The notes below the pieces were generated by a model. The model was not told the origin of the DNA. It did not search any database and was given only the letters and a program-made list of their open reading frames with translations. From UBA7374 sp965660635 (GTDB lineage Bacteria > Verrucomicrobiota > Verrucomicrobiia > Opitutales > Coraliomargaritaceae): DNA of 64,000 nt. The position numbers and the translations under genes were made by a program. Of the stretch, positions 37,351 through 46,384 are shown in pieces. How positions within the stretch are numbered: the first letter of the stretch is position 1; each line of letters opens with the position of its first letter. Where the stretch lies: NCBI GenBank assembly GCA_965660635.1, contig CBFIAS010000001.1:62001-126000 (forward strand). Reading direction: 5' to 3'.

Positions 37351-37496
37351 GCTCGCCTAATTGATAGAAGAACCGCCTCTGCCGAGACGAGAGAAATCCA
37401 CCTGCCCCCGAACCGGAAATCCATTGACTCTACAGTTGCCAGCCGGCTGGAGAGCCACAAAGTTTCCGGTTTTTTAACGTCCGCGCACGCATCGAC

Positions 37497-38282
37497 ATGT
37501 CCACGCTCAGCACCGAACAAAAAGAGGAATTCAAGAAATTCGCCAACTATCTTTGCGCCGAGTCCGCCAAGGAGATCCTGCCCCACTACGGGCCGGATGT
37601 AGCCATCGAGAAAAAGTCCGACGCCACCCCCGTCACCCTGGCCGACCGCAACGCCGAGAAGCGCATCCGCGAGATCCTTGCCGAGCACTACCCCGAACAC
37701 GGCGTGATCGGTGAAGAATACGGCCGTGAACGGGAAGACGCGGAATTCGTCTGGGTCCTCGATCCGGTTGACGGCACCAAGTCATTCATCTCCGGCGTCC
37801 CCCTCTTCGCCACCCTCATCGCACTCCTGCACAACGGGCGCCCCGTCATCGGCGCCATCCATCAGCCCGTCCTCCAACAGCTCGTGCTCGGCGACGGCGA
37901 GACCACCACCCTCAACGGCAAGCCCGTTTCCGGCCGGGCCGCCTGCCCACTCTCCGAAGCCACCCTCTGCACCACCGACCCCATCCGGCCCAGCCTCTGG
38001 CAAAACGACGCGCAATGGGATCTCCTCCCTCCCAAGACCGCGCTCTACCGCTCCTGGGGCGACGCTGGCGGCTACATCCTCCTCTGCTCCGGCTTCATCG
38101 ACATCATGTGTGACCCGCTCATGGAAATATGGGACTGCGCCGCCATCCTCCCCTGCCTGGAAGGCGCAGGCTTCAAAGTCACCGGATGGAAGGGAGGAGA
38201 CGCCTTCGACGAGCGTTGCATCATCGCGGCCAAGCCACCCCTCCACCAAGCAGTCATGGACAGTATCTATCCGTCGGCTTAG
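37497..38282 (+). CDS. hisN: Histidinol-phosphatase, inositol-monophosphatase family
   Basis: A 261-residue Mg2+-dependent phosphatase. TPVTLADRNAEKRIREIL, GEEYGRE, WVLDPVDGTKSFISGVPLF and MEIWDCAAILPCLEGAG are the four metal-binding segments in order. DPVDGTKSF with the F and the short loop is the version seen in HisN-type histidinol-phosphatases, as opposed to DPLDGTxNF in inositol monophosphatases, so histidine biosynthesis is the best assignment. Start ATG 37497. The neighbouring genes are not of the histidine pathway. Confidence 0.86.
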   Translation: MSTLSTEQKEEFKKFANYLCAESAKEILPHYGPDVAIEKKSDATPVTLADRNAEKRIREILAEHYPEHGVIGEEYGREREDAEFVWVLDPVDGTKSFISGVPLFATLIALLHNGRPVIGAIHQPVLQQLVLGDGETTTLNGKPVSGRAACPLSEATLCTTDPIRPSLWQNDAQWDLLPPKTALYRSWGDAGGYILLCSGFIDIMCDPLMEIWDCAAILPCLEGAGFKVTGWKGGDAFDERCIIAAKPPLHQAVMDSIYPSA

Positions 38283-38363
38283 GCATTGCCAATCACGTAG
38301 CTGCAGCGTATCATAGAAGCGTTTTCATATGAAATCGACGCAGCAACACACAACCAGCCAGCG

Positions 38364-40181
38364 GTGAACAAGCTCTTCCGATACGCTGGGCAGGCCGTGC
38401 GGGCGGCACGCGCCTATAACAGCCTGCAGCTTTTCCCCTTCCCGCAAACCATCGCCCGCTACCGCAAGGCCGAACTGCCCGGAGACGTGCGGGCCGCCCT
38501 CAACGTCGCCCTACTCGCCTTCCCCCAGGGCATGGCCTACGCCCTCATCGCCGGCCTCCCCATCCAGTACGGCATCTACGGTTCCGCCGTCGCTGCCATC
38601 GTCGGCCCCCTCTTCGCCAATTCCCGCTTCATCACCCTCGGCCCGACCAACGCCACCGCCGTCATCCTCCTTAGCGCATTCGCCGGACTCGGACTGGCCG
38701 GCCCGGACATGCTCGGCCGAGTGCCCCTCCTTATCCTCCTGATCGGGCTATTCATCCTGGTCGGCGCCTACTTCAAGGTAGCCAACCTCGTACAATACAT
38801 CTCCCGCTCTGTTACCACCGGCTATATCACCGCCGCCGCACTCCTCATCATCACCAACCAGGTTCCACGCACCCTCGGCCTCGAACTCGAACGGCGCGGC
38901 GCCTCCCTTCTCGACACCCTCGGCCTCGTCGCAGCATCCATCGACACCATACACTGGCCCACCCTCGCCATCAGCCTCGCCACCGCCGCACTCTACATAC
39001 TCCTCAACCGCAAGTTCCGCACCCTCCCGAACGTCGCCCTTAGCCTTGTCCTCGTCTCCGCCGCGAGCGCCTTCCTCGCCGGGCCGGAGAACCAGAGCGG
39101 CGTACGCTACCTCACCGCGATCGATGCAACCGCCTGGATGCCCGTCCTCCCCGCCCCCAACCTCCAAGACCTCGCCGCCCTCGCCAGCCCCGCCCTCGCT
39201 ATCGCCCTGCTCTGCGTCATCGAGGGTATCTCCATCGGCAAGTCACTTGCCGCACGCACCGGCGCAAGACTCGACGCCAACCAGGCCATGTACTCCATCG
39301 GCATGGCCAACATCGCCTGCGCCTTCGCCTCCGGCATGCCCGCCTCCGGCTCCCTCACCCGGTCCTCCCTCAGCAACACCAGCGGCGGCAATACCCCCCT
39401 CGCCAGCCTCTACTGCGGGCTCCTCCTCGTCATCGGTGCCCTCGCCCTCGGCCCCCTCACCGGATACATCCCGCAATGCGTGCTCGCCGTCCTCGTCATC
39501 GTCATCGGCCTCTCCCTCATCAACAAGCGCTCCATCCGCATCGTCAACCGGGCCACCGGCTCCGACGCCGTAGTCTTCGGCGGCACATTCGCCAGCGCCC
39601 TTATACTACCCCTGGACACCGCCATCTATATCGGCGTCGCCCTCTCCATCATGCTCTTCCTTAAGAAAGTAGCCCGCCCCGAGATGGTCGAGTACAGCTT
39701 CAACGAGCAAGGACAGCTCGCCGAACTGCCCGACCCCTCCGGGCGCGAGCAGCCCGAAGTATCCATCGTCCACGTCGAAGGTGAGCTCTTCTTCGGCGCT
39801 GCCGACCTCTTTCGCGACCAGATGCGCCGCATCTGCGAGGATCCCAACCTCAAGATCGTCGTCCTCAAAATGCGCAACGCCCACCACATGGACGCCACCG
39901 GCGTCATGGCCCTTGAGGAACTCGTCCGCTACATGAACGAGAAAGGCCGCTACCTCATCCTCTCCGAAGTCAAGGCCGACATGGCCCGGATACTTAAAAA
40001 GGCAGAACTCCACGACTACATCGAGGAACGCAACATCTTCCGCGACGATCCAGCCAACCCCACCCTCTCCACCGCCAAGGCACTGCGACGCGCAAAAGAA
40101 CACCTCGGCCACGCCGATGCCAACGTCTCCATCTACGTCGATCCCGTCCGCGACCAGCAAAAACAAGGCGATCGATCCTAA
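38364..40181 (+). CDS. SulP-family anion transporter with STAS domain
   Basis: A 605-residue transporter that starts at GTG 38364. It has about 12 to 14 membrane helices (FPQGMAYALIAGLPIQYGIY is the SulP signature near helix 1) and a cytoplasmic STAS domain at about residues 450 to 560 (VSIVHVEGELFFGAADLF; VLKMRNAHHMDATGVMALEE). Members carry sulfate, bicarbonate or other anions in symport with Na+ or H+. The substrate is not clear from sequence. No cysteine-biosynthesis genes are near. The 3' flank contains a short repeat related to the one at 41349. Confidence 0.93.
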   Translation: MNKLFRYAGQAVRAARAYNSLQLFPFPQTIARYRKAELPGDVRAALNVALLAFPQGMAYALIAGLPIQYGIYGSAVAAIVGPLFANSRFITLGPTNATAVILLSAFAGLGLAGPDMLGRVPLLILLIGLFILVGAYFKVANLVQYISRSVTTGYITAAALLIITNQVPRTLGLELERRGASLLDTLGLVAASIDTIHWPTLAISLATAALYILLNRKFRTLPNVALSLVLVSAASAFLAGPENQSGVRYLTAIDATAWMPVLPAPNLQDLAALASPALAIALLCVIEGISIGKSLAARTGARLDANQAMYSIGMANIACAFASGMPASGSLTRSSLSNTSGGNTPLASLYCGLLLVIGALALGPLTGYIPQCVLAVLVIVIGLSLINKRSIRIVNRATGSDAVVFGGTFASALILPLDTAIYIGVALSIMLFLKKVARPEMVEYSFNEQGQLAELPDPSGREQPEVSIVHVEGELFFGAADLFRDQMRRICEDPNLKIVVLKMRNAHHMDATGVMALEELVRYMNEKGRYLILSEVKADMARILKKAELHDYIEERNIFRDDPANPTLSTAKALRRAKEHLGHADANVSIYVDPVRDQQKQGDRS

Positions 40182-40391
40182 GCTAGGAAGTTGTCCAGTT
40201 TCCAGTTTTCCGGTTTCATCATACAACTCACTGTATACTATCTCCAACTCCCCAATTACCCACCTTTACGCCCCCCCTGAAATGTAAAAAACGTCTTGCA
40301 CTGCATCCCCAACAAAAACATTTTGCTCAAATGTTCAGTGCTTCAGAACGGGCTTTCCCCGCCCGCACACAAGAGAACCCCTTCCATCATC
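40182..40391. other. Intergenic stretch with TTTCCAGTTTTCCGG-type repeat
   Basis: GTCCAGTTTCCAGTTTTCCGG at about 40194-40214 is similar to GGTTTCCAGTTCCTGG at about 41357. No gene or terminator is clear here. Confidence 0.4.
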
Positions 40392-40604
40392 ATGTTGAAT
40401 AAACTAAAATGGGCATTACGCCATGCCGCTGGAAACAACCATGCACACAACTGCAAGAATAGTAATCTGCAGGATAGCCGGGCCAGGCGCCACAAACGTA
40501 TTGTCTGCATGCTTAGCACAGGCAATGTCAACTTGCAGCGTGGCCGCTATGTGACCAGTGAGATGATAGACCGTAAGCGGGAGCGGCTTTTAGGCTCTCG
40601 GTGA
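40392..40604 (+). CDS. Small basic hypothetical protein
   Basis: A 70-residue frame, MLNKLKWALRHAAGNNHAHN ... STGNVNLQRGRYVTSEMIDR and a final KRERLLGSR. The C-terminal pattern of a short strand, LQRGRYVT and a charged helix looks like a small ribbon-helix-helix or antitoxin-like tail, but this is not enough for a family call. It ends 11 bases before the next ORF and has the same direction, so the two may be a unit. An in-frame ATG at 40296 is also possible. Confidence 0.4.
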   Translation: MLNKLKWALRHAAGNNHAHNCKNSNLQDSRARRHKRIVCMLSTGNVNLQRGRYVTSEMIDRKRERLLGSR

Positions 40605-40615
40605 GACTCCCTTGA

Positions 40616-41347
40616 ATGGCGAATGTAGACGAACTTCGCGAGGAACTGGGCGATGTTTTTCGCAAGGCTGAAAACGCGATCAAAGAGTATGAGTTGACTC
40701 CGGATCTATCGTCCAGCGACCAGGATGAACCTGGCGCAACACACAAAGACCCATCCGGGCTATTCATTCCTGCCGTCAACCAGTTAAGGTATGCAGGGTT
40801 TCACTACATCAAAGCCGATGCCTTGAAAGATCCGGCAGAGAAGACAGCCAACCTTGAAAAGGCAATAAACCACTGCCACAGGGCCTATTTCGACACCAAA
40901 GAAGCCATGCTTCTTGAACAGCTTGGCATCTTTGAAGAATTCAGAGCAGCCTTTGCCGGCAGCCCCAACCTGATTAAGAACTACCCGGACTATACAGAGG
41001 ACTACGCGCAGGTGAACAAAATCAAGAAGCAGATCATCGAAATCCGCCGGGAAATCTATGCAGACCGGCACGACCTTTTTGACCGAATCGATCCACACCT
41101 CGAAAAACTCCAAACCATCGTCAATAAAACTTCCGCACTGAGGCCAACGCTTGCAGCGCAAGACACGAAAGACAGCCGCAAGTATCTAATCACTTTAGCA
41201 ACTCTGCTCATAATGATTCTCGGGATTCTGGCGCATACTGCCACCAGTATCACCAACAAATGGATCGAGACCTGCGCAAGCGCCGGAAAGTTAATTAAGC
41301 AGCCCTCGGAAAACCAAAACAAAGGAGAAGAACTGTTCACTGACTAA
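40616..41347 (+). CDS. Hypothetical protein with C-terminal membrane helix
   Basis: A 243-residue, acidic, mostly helical protein (MANVDELREELGDVFRKAEN ...; KTANLEKAINHCHRAYFDTK; VNKIKKQIIEIRREIYADRH) with one membrane helix near the C-terminus (LITLATLLIMILGILAHTAT). I do not recognise a family. The layout (cytoplasmic helical domain, tail anchor, short outside part) would fit an effector or scaffold rather than an enzyme. It follows the 70-residue ORF closely. Base use looks less GC-rich than the flanking housekeeping genes, so this pair may be a recent arrival. Confidence 0.6.
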   Translation: MANVDELREELGDVFRKAENAIKEYELTPDLSSSDQDEPGATHKDPSGLFIPAVNQLRYAGFHYIKADALKDPAEKTANLEKAINHCHRAYFDTKEAMLLEQLGIFEEFRAAFAGSPNLIKNYPDYTEDYAQVNKIKKQIIEIRREIYADRHDLFDRIDPHLEKLQTIVNKTSALRPTLAAQDTKDSRKYLITLATLLIMILGILAHTATSITNKWIETCASAGKLIKQPSENQNKGEELFTD

Positions 41348-41348
41348 G

Positions 41349-41480
41349 GTGGTGCGGTTTCCAGTTCCTGGTTGCCCGGTTTCTAACCGTCTGAACTTAC
41401 CGTTTGTTTTTTACGCCTTCAAAATTCATCCTTCGACGTTCAACGTTCGACGTTCGATGTTCGACCTTCACCTCCGCTCG
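41349..41480. repeat. Intergenic repeat cluster (GACGTTC/GATGTTC family)
   Basis: CGACGTTCAACGTTCGACG and GTTCGATGTTCGACCTTC are tandem variants of an 8 to 10-base unit at 41428-41467. Related copies lie at 43021-43050, 43096-43124 and 51834-51872. A TTTCCAGTTCCTGG motif precedes it at about 41359. Confidence 0.75.
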
Positions 41481-41488
41481 CTTTCCAT

Positions 41489-42073
41489 ATGAAACTTGTC
41501 CTCGTCCACGGCATCTGGGACACCGGAAGCATCTTCCGCCGCCTTGAAGCGCACCTAGCGGCGCAGGGGCATGACTGCTTCTGCCCCGACCTGCAGCCCT
41601 CCAACGCGGCCAACGGCCTGGTTGACCTGGCCGGGAAACTCCGCAACCGCATCGACTCCACGCTCCCCGCCAGCGAGACCTTCGCCATCGTCGGATTCAG
41701 CATGGGCGTCCTCGTCTCCCGGCACTACCTGCAATTCCTCGGCGGCGTGGAGCGCTGCAGCTTATTCTTCAGTATTTCCGGGCCGAACCACGGAACCCTC
41801 ACCGCCCACCTCTGGCCCGGCAAAGGGCCGCGCGATATGCGCTTCGGCAGCTCTTTCCTCCGCGCCCTCAACGCCGACACTAGCAGCGTCAGAGGCATCG
41901 AACTGCACAACTACCGCACCCCCTTCGACCACATGATCATTCCCTCCCGCAGTTCCAAATGGGCGCACGGCAAGGAGCATGTCATCCCCGCCCTGACCCA
42001 CGACCGCATGCTGGTTGACCCAAGACTAATCCACCACATCAGCAGCGTCCTGCAGAAACGGGAACCGGAGTGA
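41489..42073 (+). CDS. Alpha/beta hydrolase (lipase/esterase-like)
   Basis: A 194-residue hydrolase. LVLVHGIWDTGSIFRRLEAH gives the oxyanion-hole HG, FAIVGFSMGVLVSRHYL contains the nucleophile elbow GFSMG, and the C-terminal VDPRLIHHIS a likely catalytic histidine. It is short, without a lid domain. The nearest recognisable group is triacylglycerol-lipase-like or acetyltransferase-like proteins of the PGAP1/lipase branch (HGTL after the nucleophile). There is no signal peptide. Substrate unknown. It stands alone, with repeats in front of it. Confidence 0.8.
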   Translation: MKLVLVHGIWDTGSIFRRLEAHLAAQGHDCFCPDLQPSNAANGLVDLAGKLRNRIDSTLPASETFAIVGFSMGVLVSRHYLQFLGGVERCSLFFSISGPNHGTLTAHLWPGKGPRDMRFGSSFLRALNADTSSVRGIELHNYRTPFDHMIIPSRSSKWAHGKEHVIPALTHDRMLVDPRLIHHISSVLQKREPE

Positions 42074-42221
42074 AATCAAATAATTCAGGTTGATCGTCAC
42101 TTTCCGGGAAGCTCCCCAAAGAGGCACCTCTATAAGTCGATAAAAATTCTTCCCGGAGAACAGCGATGAACCATAATTCATACCGCCGCATCCAACCCCT
42201 CGCCATCACTCCGGACTCACC

Positions 42222-42461
42222 TCACTTGGCGTCGACCGGGCCAGAATCGGCACCTTGGCCTGGGTTTCCAGCAACGGCTGCATGCCCCGATTTTTTAATT
42301 GTTGTTATTTGTTGACAACTAATATCTAAGGAAACCAGGCGGTTGATGTACTCGGAAAGGCTTTCACCGCCAGCACTGGCCCGGCTCTGAGCGATGTTCA
42401 AGACCTCATCCTCGAACTGAATTGGGATTTTCAAGTTATCATAATTCGTTTTCACACTCAT
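42222..42461 (-). CDS. Ribbon-helix-helix DNA-binding protein (antitoxin-like)
   Basis: A 79-residue protein, MSVKTNYDNLKIPIQFEDEV, then SRASAGGESLSEYINRLVSL. The strand-helix-helix pattern with SLSEYINRLV matches Arc/CopG-type proteins. An in-frame ATG at 42515 would add 18 residues. It has no toxin gene next to it. A similar protein (SFSEYINHLIRR) is encoded divergently at 42552, so the two look like paralogues around a shared control region. Confidence 0.55.
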   Translation of the reverse strand: MSVKTNYDNLKIPIQFEDEVLNIAQSRASAGGESLSEYINRLVSLDISCQQITTIKKSGHAAVAGNPGQGADSGPVDAK

Positions 42462-42551
42462 GTAGTTGTGAGCATATGTACCCAGGTTGTCAACCAGTTT
42501 TGAGATGAATTTCATTGATTTTGATTGGCAACATGGGTAACCGTATTCTCT

Positions 42552-42809
42552 GTGAAAAAGCGTATCACCAGAGGCATCAGTTTCCCTCACGAACATGTTT
42601 TAAAGCGCGGCAAGGAACGGGCCAATGCTCTGGGCCTGACCAGCTTCTCCGAATACATCAACCACCTCATCCGGCGGGACGTGGGNNNNNNNNNNNNNNN
42701 NNNNNNNNNNNNNNNNNNNNNNNNNNNNNNGGAATCACTGCTCGAAGTCGCCGAAGAACAGAAGCAATACAATTTTGAGAAAGACGGCGCCCGGGGAAAA
42801 ATCTCCTAG
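42552..42809 (+). CDS. Ribbon-helix-helix protein interrupted by the assembly gap
   Basis: From GTG 42552 the frame reads KKRITRGISFPHEHVLKRGK and then GLTSFSEYINHLIRRDV before 45 undetermined bases; afterwards it resumes ESLLEVAEEQKQYNFEKDGA. The opening is a ribbon-helix-helix domain. Because 45 N keep the frame, the gap may have the true length or may be a placeholder. An ATG at 42525 is in frame but adds unlike residues. Confidence 0.5.
   Translation: MKKRITRGISFPHEHVLKRGKERANALGLTSFSEYINHLIRRDVXXXXXXXXXXXXXXXXESLLEVAEEQKQYNFEKDGARGKIS
42686..42730. other. Assembly gap, 45 N
   Basis: The base sequence is undetermined at these positions. The real length is unknown. It falls inside a ribbon-helix-helix gene and near repeats, which can break assemblies. 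Confidence 0.99.
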
Positions 42810-43216
42810 CCGCGTGCCCCCCGGAGAATCCCGGACGGGGCCTAATTTGAAGCTCATCGTCGATTTCCGGGATCCGGGCGGATGCATACTCAGGAGCGTT
42901 CTGCTTTTTGACCGCGAAGTGCCGCTAAGTCAGGATGACTGGAGTGGAATAAGGAAAGAAGGAAGGCAGGAATGAATTGTTTTTCCCGCGAAGGTTCGCG
43001 AAGGAACACGAAGCCGGGGGAACGTTGAACGTCGAACTTGGGAACGTTTAACGGGTAAGTTCAGGAGGTACAGGTTCAGGACATAGGTATTACTTCAACG
43101 TTCGATGTTAGACGTTCGGCGTTTCCTTCGCTTGCTTCGCGGATCTTCGCGGGAAGAATTTTTACTGACTTGTACAGGTGCTTGCTTCGGGAACTCCCCG
43201 GAAATCGACGATGAAC
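42810..43216. repeat. 407-bp repeat-rich intergenic region
   Basis: CCTAATTTGAAGC occurs at about 42841 and 43208 in the same direction, while CATCGTCGATTTCCGG (about 42857) occurs inverted at about 43197. CCCGCGAAGGTTCGCGAAGG (about 42983) has an inverted relative at 43135-43154. Two copies of the ACGTTC-type unit lie at 43021-43050 and 43096-43124. A plus-strand frame (42775-42975) has no recognisable content. I see no gene. Confidence 0.65.
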
Positions 43217-45103
43217 CTAATTTGAAGCACGATCGTCCACTGCGGAAGGCTCGTACTCCGGCACGAACTCCCGGATAGACGCCTTCACACCTTGTAAATC
43301 CCGGCTCCGCAGGCATCGCTCCAGTTCTTCCATCACCTGCCGGACCGGATGGCCAGGCCTGCCGTTGGAAACGAAAGCAAGGATCCGGCTGTGCGACGTC
43401 GGGCGCAGCGTCTCGCTCAAGTGCTGCACCTCCTCGAAGCGCTTCTCCCCCGGTTGCAGTCCTGTGATTTCGATCTCGATGTCCACCCCCTCCCGCAATC
43501 CGCTCAGGGCGATCATCTGATTCGCCATGTCGAGAATCTTCATCGACTCCCCCATGTCCAGGACGAAGATCTCGCCCCCCTCTCCCTGCGTCGCGCTTTG
43601 CAGGACCAGGCCTACCGCCTCCTGCGCCGTCATGAAAAAGCGGGTCACCTCCGGATCCGTCACCGTCAAGGGGCCGCCCGCAGCTATCTGCCTGCGGAAG
43701 ATCGGAACCACGCTTCCGGAAGAGCCCAGCACATTCCCGAAACGCACCGACATGAACTTTGTCCTGTTCCCCGCCGCCGCCTGTTGCTCCAGCAAAGCCA
43801 GCTCGGCCAGACGCTTGCTCGCACCCATCACGCTCGTCGGGTTGATCGCCTTGTCAGTCGAAATGAAGACAAAACGGCCCACCCCGGTCTCCGAAGCCAG
43901 AGCCGCCAGGCGCGCAGTTGCAAAGAAATTGTTTTGCAGCGCCTCCTCCGGCTGGGCCTCCATCAGGTTTACATGCTTGTGCGCAGCCGCGTGGAAAAGC
44001 ACCTCCGGCCGGAACTCCTCCAGCAGCCCGCGCATGGCTCCGGCATTGGCTATATCCAGCACCAGCGTTTTCCATCCCGCCTTGGCCGCCGAAGCCTGCA
44101 AAACCTCCTGCTGCAAATTGAAAATGGCGATCTCCGCCTGGTCCACGCAGACCAGTTCGGACGGCCCGTACTCGAGGATCTGCACCACCAGTTCGCGCCC
44201 GATGCTGCCACCCGCCCCCGTCACCAGAACACGCTTGCCCGAAAGCATCCCGCGGATCGCCCCACTTTGTAAATCCACCGGCTCCCTCCCCAGCAAATCC
44301 TCCAACTGCACCGGACGCAAGGTCGTCACCCGCGCGCGGCCGCTCACGATGTCCGTCAGGGCCGGGACGCTGTCCACCTCCAGACCCGCCGACTGCGCCG
44401 CCTCAAACACAGCGCGCACCCGCTTGGAGGAAGCCGAGGGAAAGGCGATCACCACCTTCTCCGCCGAGTAGCGCTTCGCCGTCGCAGCCAGTTCATCCAC
44501 CGCGCCAACCACCTCAATGCCGTGGATGAAACGCCCGATCTTTGCCGGATTGTCGTCCAGAAAAGCCACCGGCCGCATCCCCAGCCGGGGCTTGTCCATC
44601 AACTCCGAGCTGATCGCCGCACCGACCTCACCCGCCCCCACGATGATCACGTTCTTCAGGGAGTGCTCGCCAAACCAGTCCGAAAGGCGGCGCGAAGCTT
44701 TCACCCGGAAAGCCACCCGGAAGCCCGCAATGGCCAGGAAACTCAAAAGAAAATCCGAAAGGATCACCGCCCGCGGCGGAACACCCTGGCCCATGTAGAC
44801 ATACCACATCGAGAGCAATACCAGGCAGGCCATGAACAGAGCGGCAAAGAGGCGCAAAACATCCGGCAAGCGGAAATAAGCCAGAACGCAGTGAATCTGC
44901 CCGAACGCCGAGAGCAGCATCAGCTTCAACATCAACACCCACCAGATTGTCGCCATGCGGTCCGCCGCGAAATCCTCCGGCACGTTGAAGTCAAAACGCA
45001 ACTCGAAGCCAATGAAGTAGCTCACCGCGCAAACCAGCCCGTAGAACAGCAGGAGCAGGAGGTTCCTCGGGTTGAAAATACGTTTGAGCCGGAATCTGGT
45101 CAT
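43217..45103 (-). CDS. Membrane-anchored nucleoside-diphosphate-sugar 4,6-dehydratase (PglF/WbpM type)
   Basis: A 628-residue protein of the CapD/WbpM group. Four N-terminal membrane helices (NLLLLLFYGLVCAVSYFIG ...) are followed by a Rossmann-like domain (NVIIVGAGEVGAAISSEL) and the C-terminal SDR domain with VLVTGAGGSIGRELVVQIL for NAD and STDKAINPTSVMGASKRLAE for catalysis; the Met in place of the usual Tyr is normal for 4,6-dehydratases of UDP-GlcNAc. The product would be UDP-4-keto-6-deoxy-GlcNAc, used for bacillosamine or QuiNAc-type sugars. The aminotransferase gene lies 24 bases upstream on the same strand, which fits the pathway. Confidence 0.92.
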   Translation of the reverse strand: MTRFRLKRIFNPRNLLLLLFYGLVCAVSYFIGFELRFDFNVPEDFAADRMATIWWVLMLKLMLLSAFGQIHCVLAYFRLPDVLRLFAALFMACLVLLSMWYVYMGQGVPPRAVILSDFLLSFLAIAGFRVAFRVKASRRLSDWFGEHSLKNVIIVGAGEVGAAISSELMDKPRLGMRPVAFLDDNPAKIGRFIHGIEVVGAVDELAATAKRYSAEKVVIAFPSASSKRVRAVFEAAQSAGLEVDSVPALTDIVSGRARVTTLRPVQLEDLLGREPVDLQSGAIRGMLSGKRVLVTGAGGSIGRELVVQILEYGPSELVCVDQAEIAIFNLQQEVLQASAAKAGWKTLVLDIANAGAMRGLLEEFRPEVLFHAAAHKHVNLMEAQPEEALQNNFFATARLAALASETGVGRFVFISTDKAINPTSVMGASKRLAELALLEQQAAAGNRTKFMSVRFGNVLGSSGSVVPIFRRQIAAGGPLTVTDPEVTRFFMTAQEAVGLVLQSATQGEGGEIFVLDMGESMKILDMANQMIALSGLREGVDIEIEITGLQPGEKRFEEVQHLSETLRPTSHSRILAFVSNGRPGHPVRQVMEELERCLRSRDLQGVKASIREFVPEYEPSAVDDRASN

Positions 45104-45127
45104 TTCAAATGCCCTCTTGCGGGATCC

Positions 45128-46228
45128 TCAGCCAATGCTGGCCCGAACCGTCTCGATCACACGTTGTCGCTCCTCCGGGGTCAAACCGGAACCACTCGGC
45201 AAGCACAGCCCACCGTCAAAAAGCCGCTCCGCCACCCCCCCGCCGTAGCACCTGCAGGAGGCAAAGACCGGCTGCAAGTGGAGCGGCTTCCAGATTGGCC
45301 TTGCCTCGATCGACTCCGCCTCCAGCCCTTCGATGATCCCGTCCCGCAGCCCCCCCACCAGAAGACAAGTCAGCCAGTAGTTTGGCTCCCCCGCCCCGTC
45401 GACCGGCATCATGGAAAAACCCTCCAGATCGGCCAGGGCATCGGCATAAGCAGCAAAGTGCGCCTTGCGTCGAGCAATGCGCCCGTCCAGCCCGGACAAC
45501 TGGCTTGTCCCCAGCGCCGCCAGCACATTGCTCATCCGGTAGTTGTAGCCCGTCTCCCGGTGCTCGTAGTGCCGCACCGGCTCCCGCGCCTGCGTTGATA
45601 GATACCGCGCCCGCTCGATCCACTCCCCGTTCCCCGAGAGCAGCATCCCGCCCCCGGAAGTCGTGATGATCTTGTTCCCGTTGAATGAAAAGAAAGACAA
45701 ATCCCCGAACGATCCAGCCGCCTCGCCATGGCGGCTCGCCCCCAGCGCCTCCGCCGCATCCTCTATCAAGGCCACCCCGTGCTTCCGGCAAAGCCCCTGG
45801 ATCAACTCCATCTCTGCGCACTGCCCGTACAAATGCACCACGATCACCGCCTTGATATTCCTCTCCGACTCCAGAGCCTCCGCCAGCAACGCCGGATCCA
45901 TGTTCCAGGTGCGCTCCTCGCTGTCGATGAAGACCGGCTCCGCCCCGCAGTAGCGCACCGGATTCGCGCTCGCCGCAAAGGTCAGCGTCGGACAAGCCAC
46001 CACGTCCCCCGGGCCGATTCCAAGCACCAGCAGCGCCAGATGAAGCGCCGCCGTCCCTGAATTCACCGCCACCGCATGACCCGCACCCCCCGCGCGGGCC
46101 CGCACCGCCCCCTCAAACTCCTCCAAGTGCGGCCCCGCCGGAGCCACCCAGTTGGAAGCCAGCACCGCCTCCATGGCAGCGTGATCCTCAGGCAGAACCT
46201 CCGGAGGCGATAAGTAAATGCGGGACAT
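45128..46228 (-). CDS. DegT/DnrJ/EryC1/StrS-family sugar aminotransferase
   Basis: A 366-residue PLP enzyme of fold type I. HAVAVNSGTAALHLALLVLG is the cofactor phosphate site, VALIEDAAEALGASRHGE holds the conserved Asp, and FSFNGNKIITTSGGGML the PLP-binding lysine. WNMDPALLAEALE and IEARPIWKPLHLQPVF fit PglE-like UDP-4-amino-sugar transferases. It would act on the 4-keto sugar that the following gene makes; together they give UDP-4-amino-4,6-dideoxy-GlcNAc. No acetyltransferase is adjacent in the window. A start at 46228 gives the usual MSRIYLSPP opening. Confidence 0.92.
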   Translation of the reverse strand: MSRIYLSPPEVLPEDHAAMEAVLASNWVAPAGPHLEEFEGAVRARAGGAGHAVAVNSGTAALHLALLVLGIGPGDVVACPTLTFAASANPVRYCGAEPVFIDSEERTWNMDPALLAEALESERNIKAVIVVHLYGQCAEMELIQGLCRKHGVALIEDAAEALGASRHGEAAGSFGDLSFFSFNGNKIITTSGGGMLLSGNGEWIERARYLSTQAREPVRHYEHRETGYNYRMSNVLAALGTSQLSGLDGRIARRKAHFAAYADALADLEGFSMMPVDGAGEPNYWLTCLLVGGLRDGIIEGLEAESIEARPIWKPLHLQPVFASCRCYGGGVAERLFDGGLCLPSGSGLTPEERQRVIETVRASIG

Positions 46229-46384
46229 AAGCTGCCAACATCAGAAAAACCCGGCCGGATATCGACTCTTTTTTCAGCCAGCAATAAAGCACTCCTCCAG
46301 CAGCAAATCATATTTGCAGTCCTATCACCTTATGGTTTGCAGGAGCCCGGCTTTGCCGCATAAGAACATATTTCGCCCTGAATC

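Noticed and set aside
41425..41470. Tandem ACGTTC-type repeats as a CRISPR array
   Set aside because: Units are about 8 to 10 bases and directly adjacent, with no unique spacers and no cas genes.
42775..42975. 66-residue ORF after the N gap
   Set aside because: It overlaps the end of the ribbon-helix-helix gene and is made largely of repeat sequence.
44522..45598. 358-residue plus-strand ORF opposite the dehydratase and aminotransferase genes
   Set aside because: It spans the junction of two real minus-strand genes and has a low-complexity, His/Gln/Arg-rich composition.
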